A stretch of DNA of 12,115 nt, taken from NCBI GenBank assembly GCA_955652345.1, contig CATPBV010000110.1:1-12115 (forward strand). Direction: 5' to 3'. The notes beneath the pieces are model-generated. The model had not been told where the DNA came from. It was given only the letters and a program-made list of their open reading frames with translations, and did no database searches. The stretch is from an uncultured Solirubrobacteraceae bacterium. GTDB lineage: Bacteria > Actinomycetota > Thermoleophilia > Solirubrobacterales > Solirubrobacteraceae. Positions 1 through 5,997 of this stretch are shown here, one piece after another. How positions within the stretch are numbered: position 1 is the stretch's first letter; every line of letters begins with the position of its first letter. The position numbers and the translations under genes were made by a program.

Positions 1-90
1 CCGGCGGGGTTGCCCGCTTGGGGATCGGGTCCGGCGGGGTCGCTGGCTTGGGGATCGGGTCCGGCCGGCTCGCCCGGCTGCGGCTCGGGT
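1..90. repeat. 30-bp tandem repeat, three copies, inside the TrbL-like gene
   Basis: Units lie at 1-30, 31-60 and 61-90. Units 1 and 2 are nearly identical and share the start ccggcggggt and the end cttggggatcgggt. Unit 3 is more diverged. The period is 10 codons, so the repeat stays in frame and codes a Pro/Gly/Asp-rich tail on the minus strand. It reaches the window edge, so the copy number is a minimum. Confidence 0.9.
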
Positions 91-1367
91 CCGTCGGCAC
101 CTCCGGGGTCGCCGTGCCCCGCTTCCGGGTCCGTGCCCGGCCCGAGCGCCGGGAACATGGGTGCAGGAGTGCGACCTGGCCCCTCCGAGGCCGCGTCGCG
201 GTCCTGCCGCATCTGGCCAATCGTTGCCGTGGCCCAATCGTGGCCTCGATCGGCGAGTCCGTCGGCGACGTTCATCGGTCGCGTGACCGCGCGAGCGTCT
301 CCGCGCACCGTCTGGACGGCGTTGCTGGCGACCTCTGCGAGCGGCAGCAGTCGCAGCAGCGCCCACGGCGCAAATGCCCCCATCACCAGGATCACGAGCC
401 CTGCGAGCCACCCGGCGACGCTCGTCACGGCACTGCCGCTGAAGGCCGCGCCACCAAGCGACAGGACCGCCACGATCGCGAACTTCGCGAATATCAGCGC
501 GATCAGCAGCTCGACCGCGCGGATCGCCCAGACGCGCCGCGACGGCCACACCAGCGCGGCGAACACGAGCGGAAGCATCAGCACGATCACGTATACGGCC
601 GCGTCGCGCATGAGCAGCTCGATCCACAGGACGACCGCGCCCGCGGCCGTGAGAAGCCCGATGAGGAACGCAATGAACGGCGCGCCGGCGATTGCCGCGA
701 GCCCGCCGACGGCGAAGCCCGCCTTCGCAAGGAAATGCGTACCCGAGTCTCCCGAGGCAGCGGACACCGCCGCCGACATCTGGTCCGACACCGCCAGGAG
801 CAGCATCGTGAGCGGCGCGGCGATCCCGACGGCGAGCATCGCCAGCGGCAGGTATCCAAATGCCGCGCGAACGAGCAGAGCGAGGTCGGAGCGGAGCAGC
901 GCCTGCACCGCGGCAGCGAACAGGAACGGCAGCGTGAGCATCGCCGCAATTCCCGCCATGCCCCAGTAGGTCGACGAGAACCACGTCGTTCGCAGCTGCG
1001 GAGACGTTGTCTCGCCCATGAGCTTGGCGGTCTCGTGCAGGGCGAAGCTCGCGCCACCCAGCACCCAGGCTCCGATCGCGGCGATACCGACGGCTTTCGC
1101 GGCCGGACTCGCGCCTCCGCCGATCAGCGTGTCGATCGCGCCGCCAACGTGCCCGGACAGCAGCTTCTTGCCCGCCTTGAAGATGCGCCCCGGGTGTGTG
1201 GCGGCGTCGCAGGTCTTGCCGAGTACCCCGCTTATCGCTCCAGCTACCCCACACGCGGCATGCAGCGGATTGATGGCGGCGGCGGGCGCGGCGGTGGTTC
1301 CGAGGGCCAACGTCGCGACAACCAGGATCACCGCGATGGTCCGCCCGGTTCGCCGACGCCAGCTCAT
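1..1367 (-). CDS. TrbL/VirB6-like conjugal transfer membrane protein (3' end outside window)
   Basis: This is an open frame of 455 codons from ATG 1367 running off the left edge without a stop. Residues 1-31 form a signal peptide (basic MSWRRRTGR, hydrophobic core, AAPAAA). Hydrophobic segments follow at about 91-110, 135-158, 164-193, 216-248, 255-273, 283-305 and 313-340. From about 365 the protein turns hydrophilic, and from about 395 it is rich in Pro, Gly, Asp and Glu, ending in a 10-residue repeat (PAGPDPQASD type). This layout, with a polytopic core and a long soluble low-complexity tail, is that of TrbL/VirB6 inner-membrane channel components of type IV secretion. The start overlaps the stop of the small pilin-like gene by ATGA, so the two are probably translationally coupled. 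Inference: part of a conjugation apparatus whose ATPase genes would lie to the left. The family call rests on topology and neighbour, not on a catalytic motif. Confidence 0.75.
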   Translation of the reverse strand, partial: MSWRRRTGRTIAVILVVATLALGTTAAPAAAINPLHAACGVAGAISGVLGKTCDAATHPGRIFKAGKKLLSGHVGGAIDTLIGGGASPAAKAVGIAAIGAWVLGGASFALHETAKLMGETTSPQLRTTWFSSTYWGMAGIAAMLTLPFLFAAAVQALLRSDLALLVRAAFGYLPLAMLAVGIAAPLTMLLLAVSDQMSAAVSAASGDSGTHFLAKAGFAVGGLAAIAGAPFIAFLIGLLTAAGAVVLWIELLMRDAAVYVIVLMLPLVFAALVWPSRRVWAIRAVELLIALIFAKFAIVAVLSLGGAAFSGSAVTSVAGWLAGLVILVMGAFAPWALLRLLPLAEVASNAVQTVRGDARAVTRPMNVADGLADRGHDWATATIGQMRQDRDAASEGPGRTPAPMFPALGPGTDPEAGHGDPGGADGPEPQPGEPAGPDPQASDPAGPDPQAGNPA

Positions 1368-1654
1368 CGGGCCGTCGTCCCGAGGTGCTGGAAGAAGTTG
1401 ACGAGCCCGGGGGCGGCCCCGACGATCAGCGCAGCGGCGCCCGAGACGAGCGCCGCCATCCGCCCGCGGGCCGCGTAGTGGTGGTTATTGGTGTGCGCGG
1501 CCACCGCCCAGAGCGCGGAACCGACGAACGCGCCGAGCAGGGCGATCGAGAGCGCCCACGCCTCAGCGCCGTTCACCAGCTGCTGGAGCACATTGCTGCC
1601 CGGGAGACCCGTCAGGTTCGGATGGGCGCTGACCGCTAAAGGCAATAGAAGCAC
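1364..1654 (-). CDS. Small VirB2/TrbC-like (DUF6112-like) membrane protein of a conjugation module
   Basis: This is a 96-residue protein. The GTG at 1654 is chosen because a strong Shine-Dalgarno AGGAGGTG (1668-1661 on the minus strand) lies 6 nt upstream; an in-frame ATG at 1705 lacks this and would add a polar leader. The N-terminus (MLLLPLAVSAHPNL) is short and hydrophobic. Two membrane segments follow at about 31-52 and 67-88, joined by a polar His/Asn-rich loop (HTNNHHYAARGR). The pattern of an LxQLVNG helix, a first TM, an NN(H/Y) loop and a second TM ending in APxLxNFF is, from memory, that of DUF6112-type proteins encoded just before TrbL in actinobacterial conjugative elements. They are thought to act as pilin-like or channel subunits. 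It is the first gene of the leftward unit and its leader region carries the repeated AT-rich motif. Confidence 0.72.
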   Translation of the reverse strand: MLLLPLAVSAHPNLTGLPGSNVLQQLVNGAEAWALSIALLGAFVGSALWAVAAHTNNHHYAARGRMAALVSGAAALIVGAAPGLVNFFQHLGTTAR

Positions 1655-1765
1655 GATTGACACCTCCTGAGACTGATTGACATGCCCTGACACTAGCGAG
1701 ATCAATTAGATTCTGCTAGATTGATTCGCATCAAATTAGTCTCAATTAGTAATCGGAGGCATGAA
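1655..1765. promoter_or_regulatory. AT-rich divergent control region with repeated TCAATTAG-like motifs
   Basis: This is the gap between the divergent pilin-like and sigma-like genes. The part 1701-1753 is about 28 percent GC by hand count, against a very GC-rich surround. Motif copies are TCAATTAG at 1702-1709 and 1742-1749, TCAAATTAG at 1731-1739, and inverted copies CTAGATTGA at 1716-1724 and CTGATTGA at 1673-1680. Neighbouring copies form imperfect inverted repeats, for example 1716-1724 with 1731-1739. GATTGACA also occurs twice, exactly 20 bp apart, at 1655-1662 and 1675-1682. The region must hold promoters for both directions. The motif array is best read as a binding site for a repressor or activator of the transfer genes. 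No promoter is marked because no pair of -35 and -10 boxes stands out. Confidence 0.7.
1661..1668 (-). promoter_or_regulatory. Strong Shine-Dalgarno deciding the GTG start of the pilin-like gene
   Basis: The minus strand reads AGGAGGTG, then six bases, then GTG at 1654. The match to the 16S anti-SD is nearly perfect, which argues for the 96-residue product over a longer form from ATG 1705. Confidence 0.85.
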
Positions 1766-2398
1766 ATGGCCGGGACGGCAGCGACACGTCGGTGTTGGGA
1801 CGAAGCCGGACAGCCGGCTGTACAGGTGTCCTTGCCGGCGCGGGCGGCCGAGCAGAGCGGCGCGCAGGTGTCTGTGCCGGCCGGCTCGCCAGCGCGAGCG
1901 CCTGACCAGGGCGGAGTCGGTGATCTCGGCGAGCTCTACACCGCGTTGGCGCGACCGCTCGAGCGGATCGTTCGGCTCGATGTCCACGCGCCCGAGCTGG
2001 TGATCGAGGAGGCCTGTCAGTTCGCCTGGAGCCGCCTCGCTTACCACCGCGATCGGGTGCGGCGCGAGGCCGCGTTGTCGTGGCTGGCCAAGACCGCCGT
2101 TCACGAGGCGCTCAAGCTGATCCGCCGTGGGGCGCGCGAGCTTCCGCTCGACGCGAGCCTCGAGGCTGGTGATGACGCGGCGCCCCGGCTGAGCGAAGCC
2201 GCGCCGGATGAGGTCGTCGCGCAGCGGCAGCGTCTCGCAGCGGTTCGAGCCCTGCCGGTTCGCCAGCAGCGCCTGGTCTGGCTACACGCGGCGGGGTTCA
2301 GCTACGCGGAAATGGCCTCCCACGAGGGATACACGCTGCGGACGGTTGAGCGGCAGCTGCTGCGGGCCAGGACCGCACTTCGGTCGGCCGAACAGTAG
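1766..2398 (+). CDS. Small sigma-70-family (ECF-like) RNA polymerase sigma factor
   Basis: This is a 210-residue protein. ATG 1766 is chosen because GGAGG (1755-1759) lies 6 nt upstream. An in-frame upstream ATG at 1721 lies inside the repeat array, and an out-of-frame ATG at 1761 sits 1 nt from the GGAGG. Residues 1-50 are a low-complexity Ala/Pro-rich leader with a loose internal repeat (QVSLPARA, QVSVPAGS). Residues about 55-123 resemble region 2 (helical, with REAALSWLAKTAVHEALKLIRR like the DNA-binding end of region 2). Residues about 150-206 are region 4: a helix with LPVRQQRLVWLHAAG, then a helix-turn-helix FSYAEMASHEGYTLRTVERQ. There is no anti-sigma gene next to it in this window. 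Its position, divergent from conjugation genes across a motif-rich gap, suggests it regulates the transfer module. Region 2 is diverged, so a sigma-like regulator that no longer binds core polymerase is possible. Confidence 0.78.
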   Translation: MAGTAATRRCWDEAGQPAVQVSLPARAAEQSGAQVSVPAGSPARAPDQGGVGDLGELYTALARPLERIVRLDVHAPELVIEEACQFAWSRLAYHRDRVRREAALSWLAKTAVHEALKLIRRGARELPLDASLEAGDDAAPRLSEAAPDEVVAQRQRLAAVRALPVRQQRLVWLHAAGFSYAEMASHEGYTLRTVERQLLRARTALRSAEQ

Positions 2399-2403
2399 GA
2401 AGT

Positions 2404-2442
2404 TTGGCGTTTTGCTGGCGCATAGGCCTAGTGGAACGCCAA
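2404..2442 (+). terminator. Hairpin after the sigma-like gene, fully paired only in plus-strand RNA
   Basis: Arms TTGGCGTT (2404-2411) and AACGCCAA (2435-2442) are perfect complements. In plus-strand RNA the stem extends inward by three G-U pairs and four further pairs to 15 bp with a 9-nt loop (2419-2427). On the other strand the G-U pairs become A-C mismatches. It starts 6 nt after the sigma stop, in the gap between two convergent genes. There is no U-run, so termination is an inference from position and structure. Confidence 0.6.
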
Positions 2443-2461
2443 TCCTGAAGCGCGGAGGCGC

Positions 2462-2875
2462 CTATCGCGCCCGCCCGCGCTTGCGGCGGCGGCGCTCGGC
2501 GGGACTCAGCTTGCGCGGCTTCACGCGCTGCTTCGATCCGGGCCGGCTGCCAGCCCCGGCCGCGACTGCCGCGGCGCGGCTGCGAACGGGCGCACGGCGA
2601 CGGGCGTCGTACCAGATGAAGAACGAGATCCCGCCAAGCACGATCACCGCCCCGGCGCCAATCGCGATCACACCGCCGCTGCTGAGGCTGCCGGAGCCCG
2701 TGGTGTTGGTAGTGGTCACCGGGTTCAGCACCGATGGCTGAGTCGGCGTCGTCGACGCGGTCGGCTGGACAAAGGGAACGAACGGATTGGTCGTCGTCTG
2801 CGCAACCGCGGCCGGCGGCGTGAGGTACAGGAACGCCACTGCGAGAGCGAGCGGCGGAAGCAGCCGTCGCCGCAT
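2462..2875 (-). CDS. Hypothetical exported/membrane protein with Thr/Pro linker, one TM and a basic tail
   Basis: This is a 137-residue protein with no family recognised. The ATG at 2875 begins a clear signal peptide (MRRRLLPP, hydrophobic core, AAVAQ at about 22-26). Residues 27-65 are rich in Thr, Pro, Ser and Asn with no charged residues, as in an extracellular linker. Residues about 67-89 are a glycine-containing transmembrane segment (GGVIAIGAGAVIVLGGISFF). Residues 91-137 are strongly basic (Arg/Lys) and should face the cytoplasm, ending in a cluster of Arg and Lys. The start lies 5 nt after the stop of the flavoprotein gene, with AGGCGAG just before it, so this is the last gene of the glycan operon. 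The tail could bind nucleic acid, acidic lipid or a partner enzyme; nothing in the sequence decides. Confidence 0.75.
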   Translation of the reverse strand: MRRRLLPPLALAVAFLYLTPPAAVAQTTTNPFVPFVQPTASTTPTQPSVLNPVTTTNTTGSGSLSSGGVIAIGAGAVIVLGGISFFIWYDARRRAPVRSRAAAVAAGAGSRPGSKQRVKPRKLSPAERRRRKRGRAR

Positions 2876-2880
2876 CTCGC

Positions 2881-4401
2881 CTAGCGCTCCGAAGCCAGTG
2901 GCTGCTCCATCGCCGGCGTCTCGGGCGCGTCGACGTAGGGTTGCTCGTCCTCGACGTGCTCCTCGTGGTAGACGCTCTCCGCGTTGACCGCCCACAGGTC
3001 GTGGTGGGTTCCGAGCAGGATGTTGTCGACGGCGCGCATCGCGGTCAGCATCGAGTGGTCGGAATTGTTGTAGCGATGCAGCCCGTTTCGCCCGACCTGC
3101 TGGAGGTTCTCGACGCCGTCCAGCCAGTCACGGATCGTGGCGACGCGCTCCCCGTACTCGGCGTCGTACATCGGATAGGCCTTGTGGACGCGAACCGCGA
3201 AGCCGAACTTGACCTTCTCGGCGCGGGCCAGTCCGAGCTGCTGGATCTCGCGGGTTGCGAGCGCCACGAGATCGTCATCGGGCATCGTCCACAGGTCGTC
3301 GCCCTCGAAGCAGAAGTACTCCATCCCGATCGACGCGTCGGTTTCGTTTGGCACCATCCACGGGCTCCACGAGCGGAAGTTCTGGATGCGCCCGACCCGC
3401 ACCGACGGATCGTGGATGTAGATCCAGTTGTCGGGAAACAGGTCCTCGCCCTCGATCACCAGCGCGACGGTCAGGAAGTCGCGGTAGCGCAGTCCCCGAG
3501 CGGCGTCGCGCACCTCGCCCGGCGCTTCGGGCTCGGCGATCCCGACCGTGGTTCTCAACGGAAGCGATGAGATCACGTGCGATGGAGTTATCGTCTCGCC
3601 GCCGGCGACGACCTCGACGACCCGCGAGCCGTCCATGCGCAGCCGGGTGACGGGAGCATTCAGCCGCACCTCGCCGCCGTGCGCGTGGATGTCCTCGGTC
3701 ATCTGCTCCCACATCTGGCCCGGCCCGTATCTCGGGTAGTTGAACTCCGAGATCAGCGACTTGATCTTGTTGCCCCGGTTACCGAAGAAAGCCGACTTGG
3801 CCGCCGCGAAGAACGACAGGCCCTTGATCCGCTGCGCAGCCCACTCAGCGCGGATCTCGTCCGCCGGGACGCCCCAGACCTTCTCCGAGTAGGACTTGAA
3901 GAAGTGCCCGTAGAGCCGCTTGCCAAACCGGTTCGAAACCCACACCTCGAAGCTGTCCTCACGGCCCTTGGGCTTGGCCGCGGCCCACAGATAGGAGAAC
4001 AGACAGCGCGTCAGCTCGACTGGTCCGAGCTTGCGGATCACGTCCATTCCCTGGAGCGGGTATTCGAGGAACCGCCCTCGCCAGTAGATCCGCGACCGCC
4101 TGGGCCGGCGCAGGAACTCCTCCTTCATGATCTCGTGCCAGAGGTCATCGACCTCCTTGGCCTTCGTAAAGAAGCGGTGGCCGCCCAGGTCGAACCGGTA
4201 GCCGTCGCGGACCTCGGTTCGTGCGATGCCGCCGACCTGGTCGGTCGATTCGAGCACGATCACCGACTTACCGGCCTTCGCCAGCAGGTAGCCCGCGGTG
4301 AGACCCGCTGGGCCTCCGCCGAGCGCGAGCACCGGACGCTCGCTGGTGATCTCCGAGCCGCGTGCCCGGGCGGCCCCGTCGATCCGGTCAGGTTCGCTCA
4401 T
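2881..4401 (-). CDS. NAD(P)/FAD-dependent oxidoreductase, UDP-galactopyranose mutase-like/HemY-like
   Basis: This is a 506-residue protein. A Rossmann FAD-binding fold starts at about 23: VLALGGGPAGLTAGYLLAKAG, with G28, G30 and G33 as the GxGxxG, then VIVLE with E51 for the FAD ribose, then GG at 57-58. The motif DLGGHRFFTK (71-80) resembles the GGHxFHT of UDP-galactopyranose mutases and amine-oxidase-fold proteins. The C-terminal FAD motif VGRNGLHRYNNSDHSMLTA (436-454) is well kept. Residues 1-22 are a polar leader. There is no signal peptide, so it is cytoplasmic. It lies 8 nt downstream of the glycosyltransferase stop in the same operon. The neighbours suggest it acts on a nucleotide sugar or lipid-linked glycan precursor, by mutase or redox chemistry, but members of this subfamily are to my knowledge not biochemically assigned. 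Annotation as protoporphyrinogen oxidase would be a fold-level match only. Confidence 0.85.
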   Translation of the reverse strand: MSEPDRIDGAARARGSEITSERPVLALGGGPAGLTAGYLLAKAGKSVIVLESTDQVGGIARTEVRDGYRFDLGGHRFFTKAKEVDDLWHEIMKEEFLRRPRRSRIYWRGRFLEYPLQGMDVIRKLGPVELTRCLFSYLWAAAKPKGREDSFEVWVSNRFGKRLYGHFFKSYSEKVWGVPADEIRAEWAAQRIKGLSFFAAAKSAFFGNRGNKIKSLISEFNYPRYGPGQMWEQMTEDIHAHGGEVRLNAPVTRLRMDGSRVVEVVAGGETITPSHVISSLPLRTTVGIAEPEAPGEVRDAARGLRYRDFLTVALVIEGEDLFPDNWIYIHDPSVRVGRIQNFRSWSPWMVPNETDASIGMEYFCFEGDDLWTMPDDDLVALATREIQQLGLARAEKVKFGFAVRVHKAYPMYDAEYGERVATIRDWLDGVENLQQVGRNGLHRYNNSDHSMLTAMRAVDNILLGTHHDLWAVNAESVYHEEHVEDEQPYVDAPETPAMEQPLASER

Positions 4402-4409
4402 GTTCGGTG

Positions 4410-5996
4410 TCAGGAGGTCTTGAGGTAAAGGACCGCGCTGTTGCCGACGCAGCAGGCGGGCCGGTAGGTGTGCGGAGCGAAGGCCACTGGCTTCAGGCTT
4501 GGATCATTCGAGAGAAGCTCCCCCCACTGAGCCGAGCGCCGCCGTACCAGCTGGGTCCACGAGGCCTGCCAGTTCTTTGCGCCTTCGGTCAGCGACCGCA
4601 CATACAGGATCTGCTCCCCTGGCCTGACCATAGCAAGCACCCGTGCCAGGGTTGCCGCTGGGCTTGCAGCGCGGAGCCGTTTGAGCGCGAACACCCAGTT
4701 CATGTACGTGGGATCGGAGACGGGTCCCAGAGTGTTCGCGTAGTGCAAGCCGGGCGGGAGGTAGTACCAGCCGAGCGACACTTCCTCGGGCTGAGCAAAG
4801 ATCACCCAGTCTCCGGCGTGAAGACGGGGAGTCATCTCGCCGCTGATGTCGCGCATGTCGCTCTTGTACTGCGGCGTGTAGGACGAGATGTGAACGACGA
4901 ACAAGACCGACAGGGCGAGCGCCACGATCCCCACCGCGCGCGCGCGGGATAGACCCCACGCCGCGAGCAGCAGGATAGGTCCGAGCACCGGCGCGAAGTA
5001 CCTCGAGACGAAAGCGGGGGTGATCTGCGAGGCGAGCCAGGCGAGCAGCAGGGTCGCCACGGGCAGCACGATCAACGTCCACATCACGGTGGCGTCCCGG
5101 GTGCGCCGGTAGGCCGTGGTGAAGAGGCTGCCAAGGCCCACCACCGTCGCCAGGAGCAGCCCAATCGTGATGCGGTCGCCGCCGATCAGGTCTCGAGAGA
5201 ACAGCACGGGCGCCCCGAAGCGAGGCGGCGGCGCCCAGGGTGCCCCGGTGTGGGTGGCCTGATAGATGAAGTTCGGGACCCACGGCAGGAACAGGATGCC
5301 CGCGCCCGCGTATGCCATCGCCGCGTCGCGCAGCAGCCCTCGCCTGTCACTGGAGGCGAGGTAGACGGGGATCAGAGCGAGCACCGAGCCGGCGCCGAAG
5401 AACATCCCCCAGGCGTGGGTGTACAGCATCAACGCCTCGCACACCGCGAACAGGATCAGGTACTTGCGCCGGCGGTAGATGAAGCCGTGGATGAAGCCCG
5501 TCGCCACCAGCAGCCCGAGCAGGCCCATGAGCTCGTACATCCGCGTCTCCTGGGCGTACTGCGTCAGGAACGTGCTGAACGCGAACAGCACGGCCGCCAT
5601 GAGCCCGGCGCGCCGTCCGAACAGGCTCCAGCCGGCCCACATCCCGACCGGGATCGTGAGTAGGCCGATCACCAGCGTGAGAGCGTGGGTGGCGCTTTCG
5701 CTGGACCCGAACACGCTCATCCACACGTGCAGGAGCACATAGAACAGCGGCGGCGAGCCGTCATGGCGCAAGATCCCCGGGATCGCGCTCAGCGAGTGCG
5801 AGGCGATACCCGTGGTGATCGCCTCATCCATCCAGAACTCGCCGCCTATGTACCGAGTGCGAATAAAGACGGACGCCGCGAGCACCACGATCAGGACGCC
5901 GCCCGCAATCGCCCAGTTCGGGACGAGCTCGAACCGTTCGCGCAGCGAAACGCGAAGCCTCGCAGCCGGTCGGGGCGGTGCGGCTACGGCAGCCAC
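4410..5996 (-). CDS. GT-C membrane glycosyltransferase (PMT/ArnT-like, family 39 type)
   Basis: This is a protein of about 528 residues from GTG 5996, which starts 1 nt after the upstream gene's stop (TGA 6000-5998); the frame is open further upstream into that gene, so the start is a choice. A first TM at about 29-45 is followed by the outside loop with FWMDEA (D57, E58), the acidic motif expected to bind the metal or lipid phosphate donor in GT-C enzymes. HDGSPPLFYVLLHVW (78-92) and TQYAQETRMYEL (145-156) are also typical of this group. About ten further hydrophobic segments follow. The last 155 residues (from about 373) are a soluble domain, probably outside the membrane. It would move a sugar from a polyprenyl-phosphate donor to a surface glycan, lipid or protein. 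The acceptor cannot be told. It is transcribed with the second GT-C-like gene upstream and the flavoprotein downstream. Confidence 0.85.
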   Translation of the reverse strand: MAAVAAPPRPAARLRVSLRERFELVPNWAIAGGVLIVVLAASVFIRTRYIGGEFWMDEAITTGIASHSLSAIPGILRHDGSPPLFYVLLHVWMSVFGSSESATHALTLVIGLLTIPVGMWAGWSLFGRRAGLMAAVLFAFSTFLTQYAQETRMYELMGLLGLLVATGFIHGFIYRRRKYLILFAVCEALMLYTHAWGMFFGAGSVLALIPVYLASSDRRGLLRDAAMAYAGAGILFLPWVPNFIYQATHTGAPWAPPPRFGAPVLFSRDLIGGDRITIGLLLATVVGLGSLFTTAYRRTRDATVMWTLIVLPVATLLLAWLASQITPAFVSRYFAPVLGPILLLAAWGLSRARAVGIVALALSVLFVVHISSYTPQYKSDMRDISGEMTPRLHAGDWVIFAQPEEVSLGWYYLPPGLHYANTLGPVSDPTYMNWVFALKRLRAASPAATLARVLAMVRPGEQILYVRSLTEGAKNWQASWTQLVRRRSAQWGELLSNDPSLKPVAFAPHTYRPACCVGNSAVLYLKTS

Positions 5997-5997
5997 G

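Noticed and set aside
1..90. 30-bp repeats as a possible CRISPR array.
   Set aside because: The units are directly adjacent with no spacers and keep the reading frame of a membrane protein tail.
18..1478. Long plus-strand open frame (486 codons), Arg-rich with no hydrophobic structure.
   Set aside because: It is antisense to the TrbL-like and pilin-like genes. Its composition is that of a high-GC shadow frame, while the minus strand gives a signal peptide, membrane helices and a strong RBS.
1721..1765. In-frame ATG at 1721 and out-of-frame ATG at 1761 as starts of the sigma-like region.
   Set aside because: ATG 1721 lies in the AT-rich motif array and has no RBS. ATG 1761 is 1 nt from GGAGG and opens an 80-codon shadow. 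ATG 1766 has correct spacing.
3577..4428. Plus-strand open frame of 283 codons opposite the flavoprotein.
   Set aside because: The minus strand carries a complete FAD-binding protein; the plus frame shows no motif and no RBS.
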